46,107 nucleotides of DNA from Didymodactylos carnosus (taxonomy: Eukaryota > Rotifera > Eurotatoria > Philodinida > Philodinidae): positions 1 to 46,107 of the forward strand of contig CAJNOQ010000580.1 of the NCBI GenBank assembly GCA_905250885.1. The letters are read 5' to 3'. Of the stretch, positions 1 through 11,920 are shown one piece after another. The position numbers and the translations under genes are program-made. The notes beneath the pieces were generated by a model, which was not told the origin of the DNA, searched no databases, and worked only from the letters and a program-made list of their open reading frames with translations. Within the stretch, counting starts at the first letter, position 1. Every line of letters begins with the position of its first letter.

Positions 1-976
1 CAAGTTTATTAGAAAGTTTAATCATATAGATTTTTAAACACGTTTATTGACAATATGTTTTAACGAGTTTAAATGTGTTTTCTTAATAAAAAATATAATA
101 AACGCTTTTCGTGAGATTGTTAAAGAGGTCATAGTCGACATTTTCTAATAGCAGGCGGACAAAATTTCGATGGATTCGATCCAAAACTTATTGTTTTATG
201 TATGATTTGATGCAACTCAACGCGGTGATTCTGAATATGACCTTTTTGTTTTTAAAAACGTTCGTGGATTAAGAAAAATAAATTTCAGCTAAAAAAAACT
301 AGGATTTATTGGAAACCCTATGATGAGAGCTAGGAAAAGAGTTGCATCAAACTACATGCACTAGAGATATGTTGTATATAGACAAACATTTTGGCAAACT
401 TTGAAGCTCCAGAAAATTTTCGGAAACTCTTTACACGTCGACGGAAAATTAGTGAGCTATGTCGTTTTTGTTCTGGACCTGGTTGACTTCAATGAAAAAT
501 TTATTTCATCACATCTCAATGTATTTTTAGACTAATTTTTACCTAAATATTTTCTCATGATTCTTAGAAGTTAGAACAAAAATTCTTTTGGAAATATATG
601 TGCAATATCTTGAAGTATATTTTTCTATACTTAGATCACAGAAAAGAGCTCTTTAGTTTTATTTTCCTAAACGCCCGGATGCTCACTGTAGGAGCAGATT
701 CTGAGCTCCATTATTAAGCTTTAAAAACTATTTAATCAAAATTTCTTCCTCAACTTCTTATGATTATTTTTCTCATACTTGACATGCTCGTCGAAAGCAG
801 CAACATTCCAAAGACCCGCTAATTTGATATTCTGCTACTGATTGAAATTTCATTTTTTGTAGTGCGAAAGCTATAAGGCGAGGAGTTTGATAGCGAATAT
901 CTTTAGTATTTAGAAGTTTGGGGTTTTTCAGCGTTGAGTGATTGTGAAATTTTTAACTTACACTATCTCCGAGTAA
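1..976. other. Non-coding stretch upstream of the IQ-motif gene
   Basis: No convincing exon is visible. The only structure is a 13-bp perfect inverted repeat, TTTGATGCAACTC at 206-218 and its complement at 339-351, with similar flanks, which suggests an old hairpin repeat. The first exons of the IQ-motif gene should lie here or before the window but could not be identified. Confidence 0.5.
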
Positions 977-986
977 AGTTACACAG

Positions 987-3145
987 TTGAGGTTTTACAA
1001 TTGAGTTGCAATTATTTAAACTCTGATGAATTTAGACCATACAATATAACGAAATCAAACGAAGGACTCAGTGGCCGTCATACACCAACGCGATCATCAA
1101 ATTTCTTAAAACATGATGAACTAGAACGTGCGTCAAGTCCATTAACTAAACGAAGATCAAACCAATCGCTAAAAAATTCTAAGATCGGCTCTAAACAACA
1201 TGTGTGGGACAGGTATGTTCTTCTAAAATTGATCCTATTGATCGAGAAAACGTTATTTTTCATAGTAATCACGAAAAACGTGTAAATACCTTCAAACAAA
1301 AGCGAGCTGCCAAAGTAATTCAGCGTGGATGGCGTGATTACGATTCGAAAAGGAAACGTCATGTTAATGATCCATTTTTGGACAATAAGAAACGAAACGA
1401 CGGGTTGAATAAGGTAAGTTTTTGAAGTGTACTGAATAGAAATGTACATTTGACTATAACTTCAATATTCAGTTTATTTTTAATCTCAGTAGTAAAAACG
1501 AAGTGTTTGCCCAGTTTGATTGTGTATATGATAGAAAATACTGCTCGAAAAGTATTAAGTCCCTGTCATTGCAAAACATTTCTTGCTACGTCCAGCTATC
1601 GACAATATGTTTTTATTGCTTCTTTTATAAAAATAATTCCAGTGTAAACATTTTTATGTTGATTCTGATACTAAATTTAACTGATAATATGTTTTATTTT
1701 TAGTGGGATGATAGAATTCGTGCTCAAGTATGTAATTTTCTAGTTTTAAAGTTTTTCAAATTGTGCATGCTTCCAAAAATCTCTTCTTTATTGGTGTTTC
1801 TAATCGTTCTGTGCGAGTTTCTTGTTAAATAGTCGCACATCTTGGTTTTATTCTACATAATTCAGTCAATAAAAGGAGGCTGTCTTTTTTCGTCCTTGAT
1901 CTTCCGGATATCCGACCAAGTGCTCGGAATCGGATCTATATAGCATAAAAGGATGTTCAGAATAAAAAGTATGGATGTTCGTAAAAAGAAGTGAGGTGTG
2001 TTTGTAACAGAAAAAGATCGATCCTGACTAATATATTATTGGCTACTTTTATCAATAATATGACTAACATAGAAGCAGTATGTATTTAATAATTTATTAT
2101 TATAATTTTTATTTCAGACGAAAGGTGGTTTTGGCAATGATTCTCCACGAACAAGTCAACAGAGTATAAGAGGTTCAAAATTCAAAGAGAACGAGGTGGG
2201 AAGCAAACTTCATGCATCGAGCAGTGGTTTTGATGTATTTTATTCTCCTTAATATCTTATAATTTTTGTTATATATGGGCATTTTTTATGCATAGAATGC
2301 AGTGAAAACTGTTCAAGCAGTGTTACGTGGTCATTTACATCGATCACAATTAACCAATGATCAGAATAATCGTCCCAGAACTCCTACATTTGATAAAGGA
2401 CGTAAAATAGTTAACAGTGATGATGATGATATTGTTGTTGGATCAAATCGTCAACAAACTTTCAACAATCGTCCTTCATATCAGTTGGGAAGGTAACTAT
2501 AAACTCATTTGAAAGTTCTCATATTTGGTAGGTTCCTTTTAACTACTCTTTTTTTACTAGCGAAAGAAAAGATTTTACGAGCTCTCGGCTACAATCACCG
2601 CCATCACGCACAAGTGCAATTGGACAGAGAGAACGTGATCAATCTCCTCTCTCAATTTCAAAACAACACTTGTATGGAAGTCGTACAAATCAGGCACCTC
2701 TTTCGAGTTCTAAACAAAGTTTAGGTGACACAGGTATTGATTGTTAAAAGATGAATATGCTGCAAAAGTCAAAATAGTATAAGTGTCTATTGAGCATCTA
2801 CAAATAACACTTATTAGTATCATTCCAGAAAGAAATGTAATTTTGTTTCTTCGTCTGTAGCTCGATTTAATCAAGGCGGTCGTCTGGAAACAACTGGTAG
2901 TCGTGATTCATCCCTTCGGATGGTAATTATAGACTTCTTTTACTTTTATTCTTATTTTATGATAATTAAAATTTTAGCGTCAAACTCCTTCACCACCGTT
3001 TCCTTTATCTTCGAAACCAATTTCTCCTCAAACATCTAGGCCAAATTCACCAGGTCGATATCGAAGTCCATTATCAACAACATTACAAAAAAGTCCAACA
3101 CTATCTAAATATTCTCATAATGATGATGATGATGTTGCATTTTAA
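987..3145 (+). CDS. IQ-motif protein, IQCE-like (5' end missing)
   Basis: Partial model of 8 exons, about 357 residues: ~987-1212, 1266-1413, 1704-1727, 2118-2195, 2296-2492, 2561-2733, 2861-2922 and 2978-3145 (TAA at 3143). All junctions are GT-AG and keep frame. Two calmodulin-type IQ motifs are seen: AAKVIQRGWRDYDSKRKR in exon 2 and VKTVQAVLRGHLHRSQL in exon 5. The tail is rich in Ser, Pro and Arg. Shortly after the second IQ motif comes VNSDDDDIVVGS. From memory, vertebrate IQCE carries a very similar Asp-rich stretch near its end, and its IQ motifs resemble these. In vertebrates IQCE works at the base of the primary cilium with EVC/EVC2 in Hedgehog signalling. The start is not resolved: the frame is open back only to 977, has no ATG there, and the acceptor at 985-986 lacks a pyrimidine tract. 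A long coiled-coil N-terminus, usual in IQCE, is absent from the window. Exon 3 is only 24 nt. It could instead be another IQ protein. Confidence 0.6.
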
Positions 3146-3918
3146 GAAAAATCATTTTATCAACACTAAATAGTTAATAATAATTCAAGTGTATATTATT
3201 GTTGTAAAAATGCACTATTAAATCAATCTCAGATTTCAACAAAGCAAATAAACATTAAAATGTGTATTTTTTTAATACTCGTCATAGTTTTTTCTAATGT
3301 ATATAGATATTTTGATTTTTGAATACTAAATATATGTTTATGTGGGATTTATACTCATTATTGTGCTGCTTTTCTTGTATGATGTCTTTTTCTCATGTAA
3401 GATGGCTTATGTATACTGTGATGGGTTTCTTTCATTTTCCAATTATTATTTGTGTTCAAGTGAATAATTCAAAATAAGTACAACATTTTACCATTTTTCT
3501 TCTTTTTTTTTTTATTCATTTATTTTTTATGTAAAATACTAAATAAAATTTTTTATTATACGAATTATTTTCTCTACAGCAAACAGTGACATTTTTGTTT
3601 GTAATAAAATGAATGTCTTCTTTTATTAAGGATTTGAATTTATTCAAGTACACGGTTCGAAATGAAGGATTTATTTTACTTTAACAATTATTAATGTTAT
3701 TTACATTTGAAAAATAGAACGTCATACTGTATAAAAATAAATAACAAGGAAATCATTTTTTAAAACTTTTAAGTGATTTGTTTGCATTCATTCGTTTTTT
3801 TTTTAGGATATTGTACCTTCAATGTTAATAATTTGAGCGATGAACCATTAATATCTAAAAATAACACATAATTTATATAATATATCTTCGTTTTTTTTTT
3901 CAGTAATAATATAAACAC
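3146..3918. other. Convergent 3' intergenic region
   Basis: This AT-rich gap separates the 3' ends of the IQ-motif gene (+) and the Pax gene (-). AATAAA occurs at 3247-3252, about 100 nt after the IQ-gene stop, as a likely polyadenylation signal. No open frame of interest. A candidate extra Pax 3' exon near 3850 would add only one codon before a stop (see Pax entry). Confidence 0.5.
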
Positions 3919-6900
3919 TTACGTTTTAAATCCAGCATACTGCCAATTAGAATAAGAGTACTGGTTATAATAATCAACACCTAAGACAAGTAGAAAAAAA
4001 TAAAAATATGCAATATCACCATGTCATGTTAGGAAAAAACTAAGACTAACTACCTCCGCTATTATTTGCTTGAGTAGGTGAAATTGAAAAATTTGACATG
4101 GTAGGATAAGAACAAAATAATTCATTTGATCCTATAAAATGATAGCAAAAGATTATTTGTGAAGAAGAAGAAGAAGAAGAAAAAATGATATTTACCAGAC
4201 ATTGCATCACTATCGTGTTTAACTGACGTATTAGGAGTAAAATTTTGTTGAGTAGGAGTGAAACTACTTGAATAGCCTGATGGTGTGTCTGTTATTTGTG
4301 ATGAAAATTCATTTGTGGTAACACATGTTGGATAGTGTAAATAAGAATTAAATAATGCGCTTCCATTATTTTTATTCCATTTATTTCGACGTTGTTCGAA
4401 ATAACACTAAAAAATATTAAAATTTTTTAATTATTTTTTTGAAATATTCATTATACTTACGTAACATACTTTTATAGCATTTTCTTCAAGACCTGTTAAT
4501 TTACTAATATTATCTAAATGACAATTATCTGCCCAGGCATTTTCTCGAAAACATTTTTCCAAACATTCAAATTGTTCAACTGACAGACTCTTCGGATTAG
4601 AAGAAGTGTTCGTGGTTGTTGATGGTACGACATTTGATATACCTAAAAGTAGAAAAAATAGAAGAAAAAAAAATGAAATATTATTCGAAAATAACATCGT
4701 TTAAGAAAGATTATAATAATTAAATGTTAAAAAAAGACTATAATCTTTTTTTTCTGTTTCAAAATGACAAATAGATCTTGTCTAGGTATTGCTGTCTCTT
4801 ATTGAAAGACTTTATTGTTATTTGATTCCTTATGTAAAAAAAGTTCAAAAGAAAATCAATAATAACAGAAATGATTCTTAAATCTATGCTAATTATCCTA
4901 ATATGAAAATATTATTTCTTGTCAATCTTTTCTTCTCCTCTTTATTATTCTCTAAGACAAATATATATATATGTTTTTCTTTCAGTTACTTCTATCATGA
5001 TTGAATGAAAATCTATCTCTATTTTGAATAAATATTTAGAAGTTTTGTGAAACTTTTTTCAAATTTCATTTGTAGTTTTGATTTAGTTCAATTTTCTTGA
5101 ATTGGAGTCTATTGTTTTCACATGAGTAATTCGCTAATAGTCATTCTATCATTATAGATAAACTTCTAATCTCATCTGTTATTTAGTTTCTTCTTCTTCT
5201 TCTTCTTCTTCTTCTCTATCTATTATTGTTTTTTTTCTTTTACTTAGATTATTGAATTTGTTCAAAAGGATGGAATTAACAACAGAAATACTAAATATAA
5301 AGTATAGATGAAATCGAGACAAAGAATATGGACAGACTATAAGTAAATTCCACAAGGAATTTGTCATTTTTCTTTGTTAAAATATAGATCATACACTTCA
5401 TAAATAGACGAAGAAGAACGAAACCCTTAGCTCTCTCTAATGGGATACAAAATTAAAAAACATCATCGTGTGTACTAATATTCAATTCACTTGTCATAGA
5501 GAAAAAATATCAAGATCAGAGAAACATTATCAAGATGGACAATGGCTATTAGAAACTTGTCAACATTTCAAATTTTCTTTAATAAGTTAGATTATGACAT
5601 TATACTATAAACATAAATATAATTCATTCATTTCTATAAATATAGTTCTATATATAAAAATATTTACCAGTTTCATTGATGGCCGTTGCCGCTATTCCTC
5701 TATTAGTTGTTGATGTTCGTGATGTTGGTGTTTGAAAAGTTTTTCGTGATTTATTTTCATGTACATAATTTCCATTTAAAGCTGCTGTTGAATATTGTGA
5801 ATAATTTAATAGACTATGAATAGAATAACCATTAGCATTGTTTGTACCTGGTGAACAAGATGTAGTTCCTCCTGCTCCTTCATAATGTTCATCATCTGTT
5901 GAAGATGTTGGCGATGGACGACAGGATGTAACCGATGCTGAAATATCTTTGTGTTTTTCAATGGTTCTATTTCGGACAATTCTAAAAAAATATAAACATT
6001 GATTTTTATGTATATACTATGTGTTAATGGACTTTGACGCTTTTGTTTTGTTTCTTCATCTATAGTTCAGATCATATTACAAATTAATATGAAAAAATTA
6101 ATTGAACAGAATATATTTTAATTTAAACAAATATTGTTTAAGAATAATTAATTTAATTAGAAAATGTTCAATGTATGCCTGTTCACTGATTAATTTACAA
6201 GAATGTTCTAAAATCAGTCACATTTTATTGCACATAATCAAAACTAATAGTCTAAACTTCAAAACTATGAGAAGTTTATTAATTGGATAATAATTAGTAA
6301 ACTTACTTAGAAAATATCAGCGATAGATCTTTTATGAGTAAAAGAATAATTTTTATCAATGTTTTGAAGTAAACGAAGATGATGTCATATTTTTTAAAAT
6401 ATTTTTCATACTTTTATCTGACAACAATAGAAATTTATTTTCATTTTTCTCAAAATATTCAGTAGCTATATTTTGTATAGATCAAATAAAAATCTTTTTA
6501 CAAATGATATTTTTTTTATATCGATTTGATTTGTTCATTCTTCCATTTTTAAACAATAGAAAACAAATGAAAATGGCTGTCGGCACTAATTTTCAAATAA
6601 AATTTATTTTCTATTTATATTAACATCGGTCGCGTTTCGAATCATTAGCTATTTGACATTGAAAATATAGTCAAATCATCAATCTTCTAAACGTTGCTTC
6701 TTTAATTTTTATTTTTATAACTATATAAAGTGTCATTTCTATTTAAAAGAAGAGAAGAGAAAAAAATAGAAAGAATTCAATTGTTGTTGTAATCAACTGT
6801 ATTTGACCATTTTAAAAACATATTATGTGAAAGCAAGATGTATCATTTCATTTCGTAATCCACATTTCTGTATATAAAACGTCAGCATAATTTAACATTT

Positions 6901-7919
6901 GAGAAAAATAAATGAATTAAATCCATTGATCAACAAAAAACACAACAACTTCAAGAAAAAGAACATCAGTTTTTTTTTTATATAGAAAATATTTAAGTCA
7001 ATTGAAAAATTAGACAATGAAGCATTTTTAAACTATTATTATACATAAACTTCTATCTATTTACTTAAATTTTCATTCTATTCATTACACAGTTGAATTT
7101 AATAGTTGGATGCAACAAATCAAGCTCATTTTTTAACAGAGGACTTACCTATTGATTGAACTAACACTAGGAACTTTATCTGGATCGCAAATTCCATCGG
7201 CAATTAATCGTTCACGTATTTCCCATGCAAACATTGTAGGACTTTGATGTTTATAATTTGTAATTGCATCGACAACTTTGGGTGTTGCCACTTTTGGCTT
7301 TGATCCTCCAATAATGCCCGGTTTAATAGAACCTGTTTCATGAAATCTAAATAGTTAAGTTAAGTAGAACCTTTTATTTTGAAGATGACTTCGTAAAAGG
7401 TATATTAGCGATACTAAAAATAATCCAAAAATGTCTTTACTATAATTCTTATAAAAATATTTGTTATAGTATATTTTTGATTTTTAAGACGAGTTTAAAA
7501 TTATGCAAGCTTAAGATATTGTATTATTTAATAAACAAATAAAAATGACTAACCGTCCAAGAATTTTTGATACACAACCATGACTAACACGAAGTTGTCG
7601 ACTAATATCGCATGGACGCACACCTTGTTTTGCAAGATCAACAATACTTTGACGAACAATATCTGGCAATGGTCTCCCATTTACAAATACACCTCCCAAT
7701 TGATTAATACCGCCATGTCCTAAACAGGTAACAAGAATAATGTGTAGATCAGTATGTATGGCATAGAAAGCGTCAGTGATACGAGGAGTTAAAAGAGTAA
7801 AAAAAAAAGAAAACAATAGAATAGATGCTGTTCCTTTTAAAACAGTAATACGAAACATGATACCTACCAAATTTCGAATATCTGTACTGAGCTGCAACGA
7901 ACTGGTTGAACGGAAACAT
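3919..7919 (-). CDS. Pax2/5/8 transcription factor, paired domain plus degenerate homeodomain
   Basis: Eight exons join in frame to 417 residues: 7868-7919, 7554-7719, 7149-7346, 5668-5981, 4470-4642, 4196-4406, 4054-4131, 3919-3980. Start ATG is at 7917-7919 (MFPFNQF). The paired domain begins at [16 protein letters not shown], runs through [20 protein letters not shown] and [20 protein letters not shown], and ends at VPSVSSINR. These are Pax2/5/8-type residues ([12 protein letters not shown]), not Pax6, Pax3/7 or Pax1/9. Exon 4 holds an octapeptide, YSIHSLLN, the Groucho-binding repression motif. Exons 5-6 encode a homeodomain with helix 1 ([11 protein letters not shown]), helix 2 and a modified helix 3. 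Pax2/5/8 regulates kidney, ear, eye and midbrain programmes in vertebrates and sensory/excretory tissue in other animals. Introns 4643-5667 and 5982-7148 are about 1 kb; others are short. The last TAA overlaps a GTAAGT donor; splicing onward would end after one more codon. Paired domain certain; subfamily strong. Confidence 0.93.
4161..4180. repeat. (GAA)n microsatellite in a Pax intron
   Basis: About seven GAA units on the + strand, within the short intron between the Pax exons 4054-4131 and 4196-4406. On the sense (-) strand it forms a pyrimidine-rich run just inside the donor side. Confidence 0.8.
4643..5667 (-). other. 1-kb Pax intron between octapeptide and homeodomain exons
   Basis: AT-rich intron. 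It contains a (TTC)n microsatellite at 5188-5215. No open frame or conserved element could be recognised by eye. Confidence 0.6.
5982..7148 (-). other. 1.2-kb Pax intron after the paired domain
   Basis: Long AT-rich intron that splits the last paired-domain arginine codon (AG|A). No repeat or coding sequence was recognised. Being the largest intron after the DNA-binding exons, it is a reasonable place for enhancers, but nothing in the sequence shows one. Confidence 0.5.
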
Positions 7920-9445
7920 GGGTTTTTTTATATAAAAATTTTGCAGTTGTCAAGAGAGAGAAAAATATTAAAAAAATGTTGTTCGATTATAATATGGGAT
8001 GATAGTGGTACTAGCAATGAAGCGCGTCGTGCACGTTTCGAGCTGATTGATAGAGCGCGATCGTTTCGCTTGTTGCTTATAATCGAAAAAAATATACACT
8101 ACCGTCAGAAACCATGATTTCTCAACAAAAAAAATATATATACTGCTGCCCAGTTGGGACTCAATGCAAGGTCAATGATTCGTTGATAGAATGTAATAGA
8201 CACTCTCTTTCTCTCTTGTTTGAAGTAGTTCTGCAGTATCGAATCTCTTGAAAAACATAGACTTGATTAAAACATAGAGAAAAAAACTTAGTGCAGCGAA
8301 TCGGTTCGCATCAGTGCTTATTTGATGTCTCTTGTCGTTTTTTCTTTTCTTTTTTTTCAATAGAAATTTTTTTTCTCTCTCTCTCTCTCTCTCTCATTAT
8401 CACATCACCAATTGTAGCAACATCATTATCAGTATTTTCGAATATTTTATTCCTCTTACTTTTTTTTAAAGAAAAAAAAAACAACCGGTGCCTATATATT
8501 CTTTCTGTTGTCATTTAACATCATTATAGAATCATATACAACAAGTTCTTTTTATTTCGTTAACATCTTCAATCAATTTTCATGTCAAAGGGAAGTAGAG
8601 AGCCTATTTCTTTTTTTTTTACTCTTTCTTGCTTCACTGACTTTTTTCAGTTTTCTCTTAACAAAAAACGCAGAAATGAGAATTTAATGGAGTTAGAATG
8701 TGTCGTTTTATTTTCCATTTGTCTGTTCTCTGCTCTCCAACTGCCAATCACTATAAATACAACTTACATAAGATTGACCAGTAAAAATACGTTCCGATAT
8801 ACGTACGCTAAGCGAATGTACGAATGTGATACGACGTAAACGAAAGTAATCTGAAAAACATTGGAGGATATTTTTCATCACAAATAACAGATATAACAGT
8901 AATTTATTTGAATTTAAATGATACAGTCAGTATTCAGAAACTTCGAGTCAATCAACGTCTTATGTATATTTTTCATGATTATTCTCGTGAATTAACATGT
9001 ATCAAACGTAGCTACTTCAATCTTCATAGCAGTTTTAACCACAGTTAAAGTTTAGGATACATGCCCAGTCGAAATGGAATATAGCATGAAGCTATGAAAT
9101 TTTTATAAAAACGGCTTTAGATATTCGATTCAATCCATTCTCTTCCACAAATCGGTAATAATTCATAATTATTTCGGATTCTATTGGCTGGAAAAAAATT
9201 AATGAAGAACCGGAATATGAGATAAGTTAGATATAGTCATGCAAATTGAAATAGATCTTCTTTTAAAAACAAGTACTATTTTTCGTCATATTATGAGTTT
9301 TCGAATACAGATGACTTTAGCGAATAATAATATCTTCCAGGTTCAACTAATTACTAGAGACGTATCAGGCTTTGAAAGCTAGCCACAACGATCGCACATT
9401 CTTTATATTCAAAAACGTTAGACCGTATGAAGATTTTATGTGAAA
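7920..9445. other. Pax upstream region
   Basis: Sequence 5' of the Pax start. It holds a (CT)n run at 8374-8395 in a poly-T-rich context. No TATA-box assignment is safe in such AT-rich DNA. Open frames here are short, low-complexity and unlike any family I know. It must include the Pax promoter and 5' UTR. Confidence 0.4.
8374..8395. repeat. (CT)n microsatellite
   Basis: About eleven CT dinucleotides about 0.45 kb upstream of the Pax start codon. It creates two apparent open reading frames (low-complexity Ser/Leu or Arg/Glu) that are artefacts. Confidence 0.85.
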
Positions 9446-9610
9446 CTTAATCAGTGTTCTCTGCTGTATCCGAAACTAATGCTAGAGCTGATAAAAAAAT
9501 CTAGTACCAATAAAAAGGCATCAGACTTGGTAAGGTTGGTAGAAAATGCAGGGGAAAAGGCAGATTTCATCAGATACTAGTTTCGGGTAGAGCAGAGAAT
9601 ATTGATTAAG
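9446..9610. mobile_element. 165-bp hairpin (MITE-like) element
   Basis: The left end reads CTTAATCAGTGTTCTCTGCT and the reverse complement of the right end reads CTTAATCAATATTCTCTGCT. Similarity continues through CCGAAACTA to about 37 bp per arm with a few mismatches. The roughly 90-bp centre has no coding frame. The size and terminal inverted repeats suit a miniature inverted-repeat element. No clear target-site duplication could be read. Confidence 0.6.
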
Positions 9611-9914
9611 GGGTACCCGATCAGAAAGCGCTGTTTTCGATAAAAACCAAAATGAGTGTAGATGAACGGAAAGGATCTGACTTAACAGCTCGGTACAACT
9701 TGAGGGTTGAAATATCACGAATATACAATATGCAGTGATTTCGAGCGAGCCCTCATGATTTTGTACATACTACTACTAATTACTACAGTCATCCTAATTA
9801 CTTCAAAAATTTTACAATATGTTCGATAAAGAGAATATATAATTTTTTGAATAAATCATGAAAAACTGTTAGTTAGAATCCCATTTTTACATATTTTGGT
9901 AAATTTATCATCAA
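9611..9914. other. Spacer between two hairpin elements
   Basis: AT-rich, no gene or repeat recognised. It separates the element ending at 9610 from the CCCGATCGGG island. Confidence 0.4.
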
Positions 9915-10264
9915 GCGGTCCGCTGTCACGCCTTCTGGGCCGATCGGGCTATATTGCCCGTTTTGTCAAGATATAGTACCGAAACAGGCAAGATCGACCT
10001 TGTCTGAACCAGCTTTATTGCCAAATCGGAAAAGCTAAAAATGGACGATATTTAGTTAATTTTGTCTTTTATTTCTCCCATGAGACAGGAAGATGGTTGA
10101 ACACATAATTTTAATACACAATGTATATAAAATGTGCGAGAAGAAAAATAAATACTTCCCGCCAGTTAGAGGATCTCGGGTTTCCGAGATAGTATCTTGC
10201 CTGATTTGGCAAATTGCTCGTTCGACCACTATTTCCCGATCGGGCAATTGATAACGGACTGACT
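9915..10264. mobile_element. Palindrome island, CCCGATCGGG family
   Basis: A 350-bp block much richer in GC than its surroundings. Forms of the palindrome TTGCCCGATCGGGCAA recur: 9940-9948, a half copy at 9955-9960, an imperfect palindrome around 9985-10006 (CAGGCAAGATCGACCTTGTC and on), a half copy near 10018, TTGCCTGATTTGGCAA at 10197-10212, and CCCGATCGGGCAA at 10235-10247. A perfect 7-bp stem ATCTCGG/CCGAGAT lies at 10173-10190. Weak terminal inverted repeats: CGGTCCGCTGTCA on the left against CAGTCCGTTATCA (complement) on the right. No coding capacity. I read it as a non-autonomous transposon; family unknown. Confidence 0.5.
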
Positions 10265-11583
10265 GTTACTGATCAATTTCAATTACACCAGATGAAATGT
10301 TATGCGATCCGTACGTAGTCAAAAGTTCCATCCATTTGATTCTACATAGATAGGAAGTGAGTCTGCACAGGTATTTAATATTCATCGGTGTATCTTTTGT
10401 TCGTATAAAGAAACGCCTTTTTGCTAAAATAATAAAGCATCTTGACTCAGATGTATTTTTCTTCATTTTTCTTACAACACTTGCTTGCTAAATATAGATT
10501 CACTCTCATGTTCGATGTGTCTTTTAAAACATGTATTCGATTTCTGTAGGAAAGAAACTCTCGGCCCTTGTGGTTAAACACTACTATAGACCTATGATAC
10601 GTTGAAAATGATTCTGTACGGATCTGTTTCGGAAGACGAATAAACAGTGATGAATATAAAACTTTTCCCGCAGATGAAGAGGAAGGACATGACTTAAAGC
10701 AAAATCGACAGTTTGACTGGTTATGGTTGAAAAGATATTTAAGAAAAAGATTTGAGACAAATATTGTCCGAGAAAGGAGACAGCCCACTGATCATAGATC
10801 TAAAAAAACAGTACTTTTTGAAATCTTAGATGTTTTTGAGATATTCTAAAATAGTATTACATCCTACTTATGTGAAGATCTCTATCTCTTTCTTTTGTAT
10901 GATTTATATGACGATATCTTTATTCGACTTCAATGTTTTAACTATCCAAATGCTTTTTTACTAGTTATTCGAGAAATGTTCAATGCTTTACTACTAAAGA
11001 TGAAATTTAGAATGAATTGATGTCAAGGGTAAAGAAACGATCAAGCTTTTTGAAAGTCACACGGATCTACACTAATTTATATTTTATTGAAAATAACTTT
11101 TTTGCAACAAGACAACACGTCTGTATTTGAGCTTGTTTCTCAACATCGTTTGATTTGAATTAATTTTTTTTTCTTTACTTAATTATAGTCATTTAATTTT
11201 GACACATTTCTACCTCTATGTTCTTCATTCAGTCTCATTTAGTATGAATGAAGATGTTTTTTTGTTCAAAATGAACTGTCATCGGACACTATAATGAATA
11301 TCTTGTCCCAAGAGAACAAGTTGTTTGTCTATATTTATAATTACAAAAAACTTTTCAGAAGAAAAATCAATCTAACATAGTTAACCATCCTATATACACT
11401 ATACACATTAATTCAGTAATATGGCATGAATGTGTACGGTAAAAAAATGTGACGTGCATATAATGTACTTTCTGCTAGAACACATGGATATTTCCCGTTA
11501 GGTATGTGTTGGGGTTGTCAATACTTTAGTAAATGTCTTAAAAGGTAGCACAATTGGATATATTCTAAAATATGGTCTACTTA
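10265..11583. other. Non-coding spacer
   Basis: No gene recognised. The longest open frame (10447-10788, - strand) has no family resemblance, no splice support and ordinary AT-rich composition, so it is not called. Confidence 0.4.
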
Positions 11584-11920
11584 CAATTGCATATTCCCAA
11601 GCATCAAAATAAAAATCTAGTATCGCCCAATTCATCTACATTACTGGATTTTTACTCGATTGCAATTATTTGCTAACGGCAGTGAAAATTTGGTAATCGG
11701 GCGATTGCTAGATTTCTCCTAGTTGCAACTATCAATTTATCAACTGATAATCGATCGATTTAACTATTGCTAGTTACACATGTAGACGCATCTAGTTAAA
11801 AGTCCCTTTTCCAACTAGTAATCTGGATGATAACTAGTCGTGTATCGCCTGATTACAGACGAAATGTATCTAGATTTTTTCCGTAGGTGATGTTTGCTTG
11901 GGTTGCAATTTACATTCATC
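11584..11920. mobile_element. Palindrome island, CTAGTT / TAATCG family
   Basis: About 300 bp dense in CTAGTT/AACTAG, TAATCG/CGATTA and ATCTAG words in both orientations, including the perfect 12-bp palindrome AATCGATCGATT around 11749-11760. The ends mirror each other: AAAAATCTAGTAT near 11611, and AAAAAATCTAGATAC on the complement ending near 11880. Outside these, CCCAAGC on both flanks (about 11597 and, complement, about 11900) may extend the inverted repeat. No open frame. Exact borders uncertain. Confidence 0.5.

Noticed and set aside
1001-1285. A start at 1001 for the IQ-motif gene
   Set aside because: The codon there is TTG and the frame is open further upstream to 977; this is an internal exon.
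7720-7867. Signal-peptide-like hydrophobic N-terminus on the Pax frame
   Set aside because: This is intron sequence read through. A GTAGGT donor after MFPFNQF...KFG joins directly to GHGGINQ.
8291-8518. Overlapping open frames on both strands
   Set aside because: They are translations of the (CT)n run and flanking poly-T.
10447-10788. 113-codon open frame on the - strand
   Set aside because: No family resemblance, no splice context, composition like random AT-rich DNA.
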